Below, in pieces: positions 24,219 through 33,543 of a stretch of DNA of 64,000 nt (position 1 is the first letter of the stretch; each line of letters starts with the position of its first letter). Made by a program: the position numbers and the translations under genes. The notes below the pieces were generated by a model that made no database searches, was not told the DNA's origin, and saw only the letters and a list, made by a program, of their open reading frames with translations. The DNA is from Rhodobacterales bacterium (GTDB taxonomy: Bacteria > Pseudomonadota > Alphaproteobacteria > Rhizobiales > Stappiaceae): positions 124,001-188,000 of the forward strand of contig VIRH01000087.1 of assembly GCA_008107755.1 (NCBI GenBank). Reading direction: 5' to 3'.

Positions 24219-24983
24219 ATGAAGATCGAGGTAGACCTCTTGAAGCTGGACGGGATCCGTCACGGCTATTTCACCCGGCAAGGCGGCGTATCGACGGGAA
24301 TTTACGGAAGCCTGAATATTGGTCTCGGGTCGCAGGACGATCGCGATCTCGTGCGGGAAAACCGCAGCCGCGTTGCTTCTGTGCTCGGCGTCGGCGCAGC
24401 CAGCCTCGTCTCGCCCCACCAGATCCACTCGCCCGATGTCATCACCGTGGACAAGCCGTTCGAAGCTGACGCAGACCGGCGCGCAGATGCGCTGGTCACG
24501 GCAACACCCGGCCTTGCCATCAGCGTTGCGACCGCCGATTGCGGCCCGGTCCTCTTCGCGGACCCGAATGCCCGCGTCATCGGCGCTGCCCATTCCGGCT
24601 GGAAAGGCGCCTATACCGGTGTTCTCCAGAACACTGTCGCAGCCATGGAAGACCTCGGCGCGGCGCGCAGCGACATCGTCGCGGTTCTCGGACCGACGAT
24701 ATCACGCGGCGCCTATGAGGTCGGACCGGAATTCGAGCGCCGCTTCGTGGAAGCAGATCCCGGGTATGCCATCTATTTCGGGCCGTCCGAAAAGGCGGGG
24801 CATTTCATGTTCGACCTGCCTGCCTTCATCACCGATCGGCTCCGCGACCTTGGCCTCGCACAGGTCGCAAGTACGGGGCACTGCACATACGCGGACGAGG
24901 ACCGCTTCTTCTCGTTCCGCCGCACGACCCACCGCAGCGAACCGGATTACGGCCGGCAGATCAGCGCAATTGCCCTTCAGTAG
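24219..24983 (+). CDS. pgeF: Peptidoglycan editing factor/purine nucleoside phosphorylase, YfiH family
   Basis: A 254-residue protein from ATG 24219. The segments YFTRQGGVSTGIYGSLNIG, SPHQIHSPDV, ATADCGPVLF and AAHSGWKGAYTGVL carry the two His and one Cys of the laccase-domain metal site. Family members act on adenosine-type nucleosides and prevent misincorporation in peptidoglycan stems. It follows midA after 70 bases and precedes the M24 protein by 12 bases. Confidence 0.9.
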   Translation: MKIEVDLLKLDGIRHGYFTRQGGVSTGIYGSLNIGLGSQDDRDLVRENRSRVASVLGVGAASLVSPHQIHSPDVITVDKPFEADADRRADALVTATPGLAISVATADCGPVLFADPNARVIGAAHSGWKGAYTGVLQNTVAAMEDLGAARSDIVAVLGPTISRGAYEVGPEFERRFVEADPGYAIYFGPSEKAGHFMFDLPAFITDRLRDLGLAQVASTGHCTYADEDRFFSFRRTTHRSEPDYGRQISAIALQ

Positions 24984-24995
24984 GAAAGTCGACAG

Positions 24996-26153
24996 ATGGC
25001 CCTTCATTTCTCAGACGCCGAATTTTCTGCACGCTTCGACAAGCTGAAGGAGGCCATGGAGGCTGAAAAGCTGGACGCCATGCTGCTGTTCGCCCAGGAA
25101 AGCATGTACTGGCTGACCGGCTACGACACGTTCGGCTTCTGCTTCTTTCAGTGCCTCGTCGTCACGAAGTCCGGCGACAAGGTTCTCCTGACCCGGTCTG
25201 CCGACCAGCGCCAGGCGAAGCACACCTCCAACATCCAGGATATTCGCATCTGGATCGACCGCGGGTCCGCTAGCCCGGTCGGCCAGCTCAAGGACATGCT
25301 CTTCGACATGGACCTTCTGGGGGCCAGGCTGGGGATCGAATACGACACCCATGGCATGACCGGAAGAATTGCAATTCAGCTCAACGAGGAACTGTCCCGT
25401 TTCGCGGATATCAGCGATGCCTCAGAGCTGATCGCGGGCCTGCGCGCGGTCAAGAGCGCGGAGGAAATCGTCTATGTGCGCAAGGCCGCCGCGCTTGCCG
25501 ACAAGGCCTTTGAGGCGGCGATGGACAAGATCGGCCCCGGCGCCGACGAAGGCCACATCCTGGCCGCCATGCAGGGAACGATCTTCGAGGGCGGCGGCGA
25601 TTACCCCGGCAACGAGTTCATCATCGGATCGGGTCGCGATGCACTGCTGTGCCGTTACAAGTCCGGCCGGCGAACCCTGTCCCCGCGAGACCAGCTGACG
25701 CTGGAATGGGCGGGCAGCTACCGGCATTACCATGCAGCGCTCATGCGCACCGTCATCATCGGCACGCCTACCGATCGGCATGTGGAAATGTACGATGCCG
25801 CACGCGAGGCGCTTGCTGCGGTGGAAACCCAGCTTGTCCCCGGCAAGACCTTCGGCGATGTCTTCGACGCGCACGCCGAACGCGTTGATGCCCATGACAT
25901 GATGCCACACAGGCTGAACGCCTGCGGCTATTCGCTCGGCGCCCGTTTCACGCCGAGCTGGATGGACAGACCCATGGCCTACAGGGCCAATCCGGCGGAA
26001 GTGAAACCGGATATGGTCATCTTCATGCACATGATCCTCATGGATTCGAACTCCGGAACTGCCATGACGCTGGGACAGACCTACCTGACCACGGACGGCG
26101 CCCCGGAAAGCTTGTCCAAGCTGCCTCTCGACCTTCCGGTCAAGGCAGGCTAA
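24996..26153 (+). CDS. M24 (pita-bread) family protein lacking the metal ligands, creatinase-like
   Basis: A 385-residue protein with the creatinase N-terminal domain (about 10-150) and a pita-bread fold C-domain. The five metal ligands of aminopeptidase P/prolidase seem to be missing: the Asp-x(10)-Asp strand reads LTLEWAGSYRHYHAALMRT, the GHGIG block reads GYSLGARF, and the two Glu positions read FMHMILM and MTLGQTYL. That pattern resembles metal-independent creatinase-type hydrolases rather than Xaa-Pro peptidases. The substrate is unknown. It ends the lgt-midA-pgeF run. Confidence 0.8.
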   Translation: MALHFSDAEFSARFDKLKEAMEAEKLDAMLLFAQESMYWLTGYDTFGFCFFQCLVVTKSGDKVLLTRSADQRQAKHTSNIQDIRIWIDRGSASPVGQLKDMLFDMDLLGARLGIEYDTHGMTGRIAIQLNEELSRFADISDASELIAGLRAVKSAEEIVYVRKAAALADKAFEAAMDKIGPGADEGHILAAMQGTIFEGGGDYPGNEFIIGSGRDALLCRYKSGRRTLSPRDQLTLEWAGSYRHYHAALMRTVIIGTPTDRHVEMYDAAREALAAVETQLVPGKTFGDVFDAHAERVDAHDMMPHRLNACGYSLGARFTPSWMDRPMAYRANPAEVKPDMVIFMHMILMDSNSGTAMTLGQTYLTTDGAPESLSKLPLDLPVKAG

Positions 26154-26246
26154 ACAATTGCCACTTTGAGGCAAGGTTCGGTTTCCGGCTTGAATGGATA
26201 CCGGTCTGCGCCCACCGAGACAGACCACCGGAGCCAGGCCTCTTAC

Positions 26247-26768
26247 ATGCCCGAATTGTCCCGCCAGATCCCCGTTTCCGTCCTGCGCCTGCTGGCACTC
26301 CTGTTTCTTGCAGGCGGTCTTGCTGCCTGCCAGTCCTCGCCGCAACCGCCAAGCCCGATTGCCACCGCGGCACCGATGCCGACCGTCAACGGCCAGATTG
26401 ATCAGGACGAAGGCGTCACCTTCGCGTTCGAGCCCTTCACGGGAGCGCCCGGCAACATCGCCGACACGCTGTCCGAATATATCGGCCGCGAAGCCAAGAC
26501 ACAGGACATCAATCTCGTCCGCCGCGTCGGCGCCGCCGCGACCTACCGCGTCAACGGCTATCTCGCCGCCACCGGTCAGCCCTCGAGCGGCACCGTCTTC
26601 TACGTCTTCGATATCGTTGATTCCGCCGGGCGTCGTGTGAAGCGCATATCCGGGACCGAAACCACCGGCGGCGCCTCTGGCGACCCGTGGCAGGCCGTCA
26701 GTGCCGGCACGCTCGCACGTATCGCGAACAGGTCGATGGTCGAAATTTCGGCGTGGCTCAACCGCTGA
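26247..26768 (+). CDS. Putative lipoprotein
   Basis: A 173-residue protein from ATG 26247 with a lipoprotein signal peptide: a basic/hydrophobic start (LRLLALLFLAGG) and the lipobox LAAC, whose Cys is near residue 29. The mature part starts with a Ser/Pro/Ala-rich linker and then a compact domain of unknown function with DPWQAVSAGTLARIANRS near the end. It lies shortly after the M24 gene. No function is proposed. Confidence 0.8.
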   Translation: MPELSRQIPVSVLRLLALLFLAGGLAACQSSPQPPSPIATAAPMPTVNGQIDQDEGVTFAFEPFTGAPGNIADTLSEYIGREAKTQDINLVRRVGAAATYRVNGYLAATGQPSSGTVFYVFDIVDSAGRRVKRISGTETTGGASGDPWQAVSAGTLARIANRSMVEISAWLNR

Positions 26769-27006
26769 TCATGGCTTAGCCGGGTAAACGGGCAAGGGCG
26801 CGATAAAAAACCAAAAAAAGCACGCTTCGGTCCTCAAGGGCTGTTGTCGTTGCGCCGGTTGATTGCTACAACGCCGCCGCCTGCCGGGAGATCGTGGATG
26901 CGCCTTCCGGCATTCGGCAACCCAGATTAGTTCCTTTCCGCGCGCAACCAGTTCTCGTCCACCCGAGACTGCGAGCGCGGCGTCGCACCAGAAGGACTTG
27001 CGGCTC

Positions 27007-27939
27007 ATGAAGATCGTTGCAGGCAACTCCAACCGAGCCCTGGCCGAGGAAATCTCCAGATATCTGGATGTCCCTCTCGCCAAATGTCAGGTTCGGCGCT
27101 TTGCCGACCAGGAAATCTTCGTTGAAATCCAGGAAAACGTGCGTGGCGAGGACGTCTTCGTCGTCCAGCCGACAAGCTATCCGGCCAACGATCATCTCAT
27201 GGAGCTGCTCATCATCATCGATGCGCTGCGCCGGTCGTCCGCGCGCCGCATCACGGCCGTGCTCCCCTATTTCGGCTACGCCCGTCAGGACCGCCGCGCC
27301 TCCGGCCGAACTCCGATCTCGGCCAAGCTTGTGGCAAATCTCATTACCGAAGCAGGCGCCGACCGCGTTTTGACCCTGGATCTCCACGCTGGACAGATCC
27401 AGGGTTTTTTCGATCTCCCGACGGACAACCTCTTCGCCGCCCCTGTCATGACCCGCGACATCAAGGAGCGCTACGCAACCGACAACGTGATGGTCGTGTC
27501 TCCGGACGTCGGCGGCGTGGTGCGTGCCCGCGCCCTTGCCAAGCGGATCGATGCCCCGCTCTCCATCGTCGACAAGCGTCGCGACAAGCCTGGGGAATCG
27601 GAAGTCATGAACATCATCGGTGAGGTCAGCGGCTACGACTGCATTCTTGTCGATGATATCGTCGACAGTGGCGGAACGCTCTGCAACGCCGCAGAGGCGC
27701 TTCTTGCAGACGGCGCACAATCCGTGACCGCCTATATCACCCACGGCGTCCTGTCGGGTGGTGCGGTCGCCAGGGTGACGTCCTCGAAGCTGAAGGAACT
27801 GGTGATCACCAATTCCATCGAGCCGACCGCCGCCATCACGGCCGCATCGAACATCCGCACGATCTCCATCGCGCCCCTGATCGGCGAGGCGATCAACCGG
27901 ACCGCACTGGAAAAGTCGGTGTCCAGCCTCTTCAGTTGA
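27007..27939 (+). CDS. prs: Ribose-phosphate pyrophosphokinase
   Basis: A 310-residue PRPP synthase that feeds purine, pyrimidine, histidine, tryptophan and NAD synthesis. I chose the ATG at 27007 (MKIVAGNSN), the canonical start; the upstream frame is not Prs-like. Signature segments are [28 protein letters not shown] and the PRPP loop [14 protein letters not shown]. In many relatives rplY, pth and ychF follow directly; here 4 kb of other genes intervene. Confidence 0.97.
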   Translation: MKIVAGNSNRALAEEISRYLDVPLAKCQVRRFADQEIFVEIQENVRGEDVFVVQPTSYPANDHLMELLIIIDALRRSSARRITAVLPYFGYARQDRRASGRTPISAKLVANLITEAGADRVLTLDLHAGQIQGFFDLPTDNLFAAPVMTRDIKERYATDNVMVVSPDVGGVVRARALAKRIDAPLSIVDKRRDKPGESEVMNIIGEVSGYDCILVDDIVDSGGTLCNAAEALLADGAQSVTAYITHGVLSGGAVARVTSSKLKELVITNSIEPTAAITAASNIRTISIAPLIGEAINRTALEKSVSSLFS

Positions 27940-27961
27940 TCCGCGACGACATGCATTTACG

Positions 27962-27992
27962 AAAAGCCCCGCTCTCCGGCGGGGCTTTTTTT
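27962..27992. terminator. Bidirectional terminator between prs and the chemoreceptor gene
   Basis: Arms AAAAGCCCCGC (27962-27972) and GCGGGGCTTTT (27979-27989) form a perfect 11-base stem with a 6-base loop and a T run. It ends prs on the plus strand and reaches the stop codon of the convergent chemoreceptor gene. Confidence 0.9.
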
Positions 27993-30120
27993 ATGCTGCG
28001 GCAACTTCCTTCAGAAACCGGTCGACGGTGTCTCGCAAAACACTCGTTCGCTGGTTCACGTCGGTGGACGCCGTGAGCACCTGGCTCGCCGAGGAACTGG
28101 TGACCTGCGCCTTTCCGGAGATCTTGACCATGGATTGCGCGACGTTCACCGTGCCCCTGGCAGCGTCCTGCACGCTGGCCGAAATCTCGCTGGTCGCCGC
28201 ACCCTGCTCTTCGACCGCCGAGGCAATGGTGCCGGTATATTCGTCGACCTGCTCCATCGTGTCGGTGATGCCGGCAATTGCGCTGACCGCTTCCTTCGTG
28301 GCCGCCTGAACCTCGGCGATCTGGCCTTCGATCTCTTCGGTCGCCTTGGCCGTTTGCGTGGCCAGTTCCTTCACTTCCGACGCGACCACGGCAAACCCTT
28401 TGCCGGCCTCCCCGGCCCGTGCCGCCTCGATGGTGGCGTTGAGTGCCAGGAGATTTGTCTGCTCGGCGATCGCCGAGATGAGGTTCACCACATCTCCGAT
28501 CCGCTGCGCGGCTTCCGCAAGTCCTTCGATCTTGACGTTGGTCTGCCTTGCGGCCTCCGATCCCTGGCGGACGATCTCCGTTGTCGAAAAGACCTGCCGG
28601 CGGATTTCCTCGATGGAGGCCGACAACTCTTCTGAGGCCGACGCAACGGTCTGCACGTTGGTCGAGGCCTGCTCGGAGGTCGCCGAGGCACTGGTCGCCT
28701 CGCCGGCTGTCTCATCCGCAACCGTGTTCAGATCCTCCGCCGCCGTGCGCATCTGCTCGCTGTTGCTCTGCACCGAATCCAGCATTTCTGTGACGTTGGA
28801 TCTGAAATCAGCGATGAGGCTGGAGACCCTGGCCGATTGCTTTTCCTGCGCCACCACGGCAGCGCGCTGTTCTGTCTCGAGCCGCTCGCGGGCAAGTGCA
28901 TTCTCGCGGAAGACCTCAACCGTCGAGGCCATCTCCGAGATTTCATCCGAGGCCGACTGTGCCGGCACGTCCACACTCGTGTCGCCTCCGGCCAGCTTCT
29001 TCATGACCGAACTCAGGCTGTTGATCCGGCCCGACAGGTTGCGCGCGACGATGACGCCGACGATACCTGCAACCAGCGCACAGACGATTGCAATGCCCAG
29101 GATCCAGAGTTTCAGGGAACCGAGCGGCGCCAGAACTTCTTCCGCGTCCTGGACGACGACCAGCGCATATTTCCGCTCCATTGCGGTAAAGGGGAAGACC
29201 GCAGCGAAGGCATCTCTGCCATGATAGTCTGCAATGCGCTCGAAGACGTCGTTGCCATTGGCAAGGGCTTCGTCGATTTCGGGTGCCGAGAACTGGTCGG
29301 ACAGCAATTCCGAAGCCTCCGGCGTACGGCTGCTGTCGTTCATGACCAGCCCGGCCTCGTTGAGCAGATAGATATTCCCGGTGTCCCCAAGACCGGCGTA
29401 GTCACCCAGAAGCGAACTGATCTTGGTCAGCGGCGTCTCATAGACGACCATGCCGATCGTCTTGGAGCCCACCGAGACCGGCGCGGCCCAGAAGCCCGCC
29501 GGCTTGCTTTCGGTGCCCGGATACGGAACCGGGTCGAAACTTGCGAGGGCGGCGCTGCCTCCCAGCACGATCTTTTCGTAGGCGGCAGCAAGAGGGGTCT
29601 CTTTCCATCCGTCGGACATGACGTTGACGGCAAAGTCTCCATGCTTGCGCGCTGTGTAGATGACATCTCCGTTCAGGTTGACGAGCAGAAGATCGGGATG
29701 ATTGTTGGCATCGGCATAATCGCGCAGAGGGACATGCTGCTTCGCGTGCGCCTTGTCATAAGGCTTGCGTCCAGCCTTCACCAACTGGTCACGCTCGTCT
29801 TCCGGATGCGGATTGTCGGTGATGTAGATCTTCGTCATCATAGGCGCGGCCTTGTCGCCGTATTTGTTCCACGCCGTATCCAGATCCGTAAAGGCAGACA
29901 GCAATGCCTTGCCACTCATATGCGACTCAAGAGCGGTCGTCTTGCTTCTGTAGAATTCCAGCAGATTGTCTCGCCTGCTTTCCGCAAGAGCCTTCAGCCG
30001 CAGCTCAGCCTGGCCGCGAACCGTATTTGCGCCTGACATATAGCTCGCAATGCCGACGCCACCTGAACACAGCAGCGCTATGCCGATCACGAGAGCGGGA
30101 AGTTTGGCGGACACTTTCAT
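27991..30120 (-). CDS. Methyl-accepting chemotaxis protein with dCache-type sensor
   Basis: A 709-residue transmembrane receptor: first helix at about 7-28, a large periplasmic sensor to about 335 with the Cache-like segment [20 protein letters not shown], a second helix ([17 protein letters not shown]), a HAMP domain, and a long cytoplasmic coiled coil with the conserved tip [19 protein letters not shown]. No C-terminal CheR/CheB-binding pentapeptide is present. The upstream gene encodes a secreted sensor-domain protein, a likely partner. It lies between prs and rplY, an insertion relative to the usual order. Confidence 0.93.
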   Translation of the reverse strand: MKVSAKLPALVIGIALLCSGGVGIASYMSGANTVRGQAELRLKALAESRRDNLLEFYRSKTTALESHMSGKALLSAFTDLDTAWNKYGDKAAPMMTKIYITDNPHPEDERDQLVKAGRKPYDKAHAKQHVPLRDYADANNHPDLLLVNLNGDVIYTARKHGDFAVNVMSDGWKETPLAAAYEKIVLGGSAALASFDPVPYPGTESKPAGFWAAPVSVGSKTIGMVVYETPLTKISSLLGDYAGLGDTGNIYLLNEAGLVMNDSSRTPEASELLSDQFSAPEIDEALANGNDVFERIADYHGRDAFAAVFPFTAMERKYALVVVQDAEEVLAPLGSLKLWILGIAIVCALVAGIVGVIVARNLSGRINSLSSVMKKLAGGDTSVDVPAQSASDEISEMASTVEVFRENALARERLETEQRAAVVAQEKQSARVSSLIADFRSNVTEMLDSVQSNSEQMRTAAEDLNTVADETAGEATSASATSEQASTNVQTVASASEELSASIEEIRRQVFSTTEIVRQGSEAARQTNVKIEGLAEAAQRIGDVVNLISAIAEQTNLLALNATIEAARAGEAGKGFAVVASEVKELATQTAKATEEIEGQIAEVQAATKEAVSAIAGITDTMEQVDEYTGTIASAVEEQGAATSEISASVQDAARGTVNVAQSMVKISGKAQVTSSSASQVLTASTDVNQRTSVLRDTVDRFLKEVAAA

Positions 30121-30189
30121 GGTCTAGCCTACCGATGCTTGCGGGAAGCCGAGGCTTCCCGCAGGTGGTTGAGGGACGGGGTTACAGAG

Positions 30190-30759
30190 TCAGAGGTTGT
30201 TGACGTTCACGCCGAAAGTGACGGCGCCGATCGTGTCACCCGTATCCGGATCGATCACCGGAACGCTGACCTGGCTCTGCAGAACCTGGGTGCTGTCGTC
30301 CTGTTCAAGCTCGCTGATATGCACAGCGCCCTTGCCGGCAGGGTAGGTCTCTTTCCACTTGGCTTCATCCCCCTGCCAGAAGTCGGATGTTACCTCGCTC
30401 TGGCCGACATTCAGTCCCTTGGCGTCCATCACGAAGATTTCGGTAAAGAGCCCGTCGCTGTTCTCCTGCACCTCGCTCAGATACGATGACAGCGGCTTGT
30501 CGAGAACCTCATCGATCATCGGCTGTTCGATGGCATCGGCTTCCGCCCGCCAGGCCTTGTCCAACTCGTCGATCTTGCCCTGATCATAGGATCCCGTGAC
30601 GCCGTTCTGTTCCTTGACCGCCGAGACGACCTCGTCGGAGGAAACGATTTCCGCGATCTTGCCATTCGCAAGGGTTTTCAACTCGCTATCGAACTCGTTG
30701 GCGGATGCGGCTCCCGCAAAAAGAACGCAGGCCACAGTGGCTAAAAACAAATTCCTCAT
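30190..30759 (-). CDS. Secreted PDC/Cache-like sensor-domain protein
   Basis: A 189-residue protein with a signal peptide cleaved near ASA-NE (residues 1-20). The mature part reads like a stand-alone single Cache (PDC) domain: FTEIFVMDAKGLNVGQSEVT, then FWQGDEAKWKETYPAGKG, then VPVIDPDTGDTIGAVTFGVN. It has no membrane helix or signalling domain. It is upstream of the chemoreceptor on the same strand with a 69-base gap, so it may act as a periplasmic binding partner of that receptor. The ligand is unknown. Confidence 0.8.
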   Translation of the reverse strand: MRNLFLATVACVLFAGAASANEFDSELKTLANGKIAEIVSSDEVVSAVKEQNGVTGSYDQGKIDELDKAWRAEADAIEQPMIDEVLDKPLSSYLSEVQENSDGLFTEIFVMDAKGLNVGQSEVTSDFWQGDEAKWKETYPAGKGAVHISELEQDDSTQVLQSQVSVPVIDPDTGDTIGAVTFGVNVNNL

Positions 30760-30780
30760 GGGCTTCCTCTCTCCAGTTAC

Positions 30781-30975
30781 GCTAAGAGAGTTATAACTTC
30801 ATCAAATTAATATCAGGTTTATACTTATATTTATTCGAGATATGATAAAGTTTTCGATAATTACATTTAATAATCAATGTAAGAAATAACAATATAAAGG
30901 GAATTAATACAGAATAGTCTATACAACTACTATTACCCAAGAGTTTATTCTCACTCGCAAGCGCCCCCCCCCTTT
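30781..30975. other. A+T-rich intergenic island ending in a C run
   Basis: About 180 bases (30781-30960) are far richer in A+T than the rest of the window and contain no gene-like frame. They are followed by a run of ten C at about 30963-30972. The island lies between the divergent secreted sensor (minus) and MOSC (plus) genes, so it holds their promoters, but its length and composition are unusual and could mark foreign DNA. Confidence 0.55.
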
Positions 30976-31045
30976 CCCTCTTGACGGGCGTGCGGTGCTG
31001 TCCGACCTTCGCGTCGATCGCCCCCAAAGCCCCGGAAGCCCCAGC

Positions 31046-31732
31046 ATGACATCATCGGCACGTCTCATTGCCCTCTATACGGGCCAACCGGAACATCGGT
31101 GGGATGACAAGCCTCCTTCCGCGATCCACAAGAGCGCGCACGACGGGCCTGTGGATCTCGGACCGACCGGCCTCGCCGGCGACGCTCAGGCTGACCTTTC
31201 TGTCCATGGCGGCACGGAAAAGGCGCTGCACCATTATCCTTCGGAACATTACGAGCATTGGCGCCAGACGTTCGATCAGGATGCGGCGCCCTACCGCCCT
31301 GGCGGGTTCGGAGAGAACATCTCGACGAAAGGTTTTACCGAAGAGACCCTGTGCATCGGTGACGTGCTAACGCTCGGAACGGCGCGCCTGCAGATCTCCC
31401 AGGGACGCCAGCCCTGCTGGAAGCTCAACATGCATACGGGCAACCCGGCGCTTGCGGCACATTTCCAGAAAACTGGAAAAACGGGCTGGTACTACCGTGT
31501 GCTGGAACCCGGCCGGATCGAGCCCGGTCAGGTCCTGACGGTCATCGACCGTCCCTGCCCGGACTGGAGTTTGCAAGACGTCATCCTTGCGCGTTTCAAT
31601 CCGAGGCTCGACCCGGAAATCGCGGCCGCGCTAGCGGATCTCGCCGAACTCGCCGCGCCGTGGCGCGACGCTTTCGCGAAAAAATCGGTTCCAGGTGCCC
31701 GGGAAGACACGTCAAAGCGTCTCAACGGATAG
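31046..31732 (+). CDS. MOSC domain-containing protein, YiiM-like
   Basis: A 228-residue protein from ATG 31046. It has the MOSC features: [31 protein letters not shown], and the conserved Cys in [13 protein letters not shown], which in this family binds molybdenum cofactor sulfur. YiiM reduces N-hydroxylated compounds such as 6-N-hydroxylaminopurine; the same role is plausible here. It stands between the A+T-rich island and rplY. Confidence 0.88.
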   Translation: MTSSARLIALYTGQPEHRWDDKPPSAIHKSAHDGPVDLGPTGLAGDAQADLSVHGGTEKALHHYPSEHYEHWRQTFDQDAAPYRPGGFGENISTKGFTEETLCIGDVLTLGTARLQISQGRQPCWKLNMHTGNPALAAHFQKTGKTGWYYRVLEPGRIEPGQVLTVIDRPCPDWSLQDVILARFNPRLDPEIAAALADLAELAAPWRDAFAKKSVPGAREDTSKRLNG

Positions 31733-31934
31733 CTGGAACGGCTTTGAAAGCGGGAACTTCCGCCGATTTTCGTCAGATTCCATCGCGGCAGGCTTGCACT
31801 TTTCCCCACCCTTATGTATGTACGCGCTCGCGCCTGCACCCCTGGAGGAGGCGCATCTGGGCCGATTCCGGACAACTCTTGCCTTCCGGCACGGTGTTCG
31901 CCGGTCCGTTATCATACACTCAAGGAGTTTTGCC

Positions 31935-32564
31935 ATGGCTGCCAGCTATGAGCTGAAGGCGTCGGCACGGGACCGGGTGGGCAAGGGGGCCGCACGGACA
32001 CTGCGTCGCGAAGGCCTTCTTCCTGCCGTGATCTACGGCGACAAGAAACCTGCCCTGCCGATCACCATTCCGGTGAAGGAAACCACCCTTACGCTGCACA
32101 AGGGCGGCTTTCTCACACATATCGGCGTGATCGACGTCGATGGCGAGAAGCATCAGGTCATCGCCAAGGACTATCAGCTGCACCCGGTGCGTGACGATAT
32201 CCTGCATGTCGATTTCCTGCGCGTTTCGAAGGGCGCGACCCTCACGGTCGAAATCCCGGTTCACTTCCTCAACGAAGAGGATTGCCCCGGCCTCAAGAAG
32301 GGCGGCGTTCTGAACATCGTCCGTCACACAGTCGAAATGACCGTTCCGGCCGACAGCATCCCCGAAGCGCTTGAACTCGACCTTATCAAGGCGCAGCTGG
32401 GCGACAGCCTCCACATCTCCGAGATCAACGTGCCGAAAGGCTGCGAGCCGACGATCACCGACCGCGATTTCACCATCGCGACGATCGCCGCACCGGCCGG
32501 TCTCAAAGACACCGACGACGACGCGGAAGCAGACGAGGCAGAAGGCGAGAGCGAAGGCGAATAG
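31935..32564 (+). CDS. rplY: 50S ribosomal protein L25/CTC family
   Basis: A 209-residue L25 of the long (CTC/TL5) type that binds 5S rRNA: the N-terminal domain runs to about residue 95 ([20 protein letters not shown] near the start), followed by the CTC C-terminal beta domain and a highly acidic tail ([18 protein letters not shown]). AAGGAG lies 8 bases before the ATG. A terminator follows, then pth. Confidence 0.96.
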   Translation: MAASYELKASARDRVGKGAARTLRREGLLPAVIYGDKKPALPITIPVKETTLTLHKGGFLTHIGVIDVDGEKHQVIAKDYQLHPVRDDILHVDFLRVSKGATLTVEIPVHFLNEEDCPGLKKGGVLNIVRHTVEMTVPADSIPEALELDLIKAQLGDSLHISEINVPKGCEPTITDRDFTIATIAAPAGLKDTDDDAEADEAEGESEGE

Positions 32565-32617
32565 GCCTCGCTTTCGTACAAATAAACGGGAAGGCGGCCC
32601 TCCGCCTCCCGACTTCG

Positions 32618-32643
32618 AGGCAGCCGGCATCGGCTGCCTTTTC
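32618..32643 (+). terminator. Terminator-like hairpin after rplY
   Basis: Perfect 8-base arms AGGCAGCC (32618-32625) and GGCTGCCT (32632-32639) with a 6-base loop, followed by TTTTC. It may only partly terminate, since pth follows 42 bases later. Confidence 0.65.
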
Positions 32644-32684
32644 GTATCCGCTTGCCGGCATCGAAACCGTCAGAAAGTTGCGCC

Positions 32685-33431
32685 ATGAAACTGATCGTCG
32701 GCCTGGGCAATCCGGGCGCCAAATATGAAGGCAACCGGCACAACATCGGCTTCATGGCCGTCGATGAGATCCATCGCCGCCATTCCGGTTTCCAGCCGTG
32801 GCGGGCACGTTTCCAGGGCCAGGTCTCCGAAGGCCGGCCGGGCTCCGAAAAGGTGCTCCTGCTGAAGCCCTCCACCTACATGAATGAATCCGGCCGATCC
32901 GTCGGCGAGGCGATGCGCTTTTTCAAGCTCGAGCCCGCCGACATTGTCGTCATCTATGACGAGCTCGATCTGCCGCCCGCCAAATTCCGCATGAAGGCCG
33001 GCGGCGGCCACGGCGGTCATAATGGCCTGAGATCGATTACCGCCCATATCGGCGAAGCTTACCGGCGCCTGCGCCTTGGCATCGGCCATCCGGGTGACAA
33101 GAAGCTGGTCTCCAACTACGTGCTCGGCGACTTTGCCAAGGCGGATGCCGAATGGCTCGAGCCGCTGATGATTGAGATCGCGGACAATGCCGATCTTCTC
33201 GCCGAGGGCAAGGACAGCCAGTTCGCCAACAAGCTCACACTGGCTCTGGAGCCGGAAAAGGCACAGCGCAAACCGAAGCAAGAGAGTGGTGATGCCCCCG
33301 CCGCCAAGTCGGGGAAGCCGAAAGGCCAGAGCCACATTCGCCAGGCGCGCCAGCCGAAGCAGGTCAATCTGCCGAAATCCGGCCCCATGGCAGACATGCT
33401 GAAGAAACTCCTCGGCGGCGACAAATCCTGA
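32685..33431 (+). CDS. pth: Peptidyl-tRNA hydrolase
   Basis: A 248-residue enzyme that recycles peptidyl-tRNA released from ribosomes. I chose ATG 32685 ([11 protein letters not shown]). Catalytic landmarks are NRHNIGF with the active-site His, YDELDLPP, and [13 protein letters not shown]. The C-terminal 60 residues form a basic, Lys/Gln/Pro-rich tail beyond the usual 190-residue core, common in alphaproteobacteria. Confidence 0.96.
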   Translation: MKLIVGLGNPGAKYEGNRHNIGFMAVDEIHRRHSGFQPWRARFQGQVSEGRPGSEKVLLLKPSTYMNESGRSVGEAMRFFKLEPADIVVIYDELDLPPAKFRMKAGGGHGGHNGLRSITAHIGEAYRRLRLGIGHPGDKKLVSNYVLGDFAKADAEWLEPLMIEIADNADLLAEGKDSQFANKLTLALEPEKAQRKPKQESGDAPAAKSGKPKGQSHIRQARQPKQVNLPKSGPMADMLKKLLGGDKS

Positions 33432-33543
33432 TCATCGGCGCACAGCCGAAGATGCAGCCAAAAGATGCTTTGAAACGAAAATACGTGCCATAATTGCATC
33501 TGCGGGATGAAACTGCCACAAATCCATGACGAGGAGGCAAGCG

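Noticed and set aside
24996-26153. Naming the M24 protein as ectoine hydrolase DoeA or aminopeptidase P
   Set aside because: No ectoine genes are nearby, and the metal ligands of aminopeptidase P are absent, so neither name is supported.
30963-30972. The run of ten C as a phase-variation tract
   Set aside because: It lies in an intergenic region away from any start codon and not inside a gene, so slipped-strand control is not supported.
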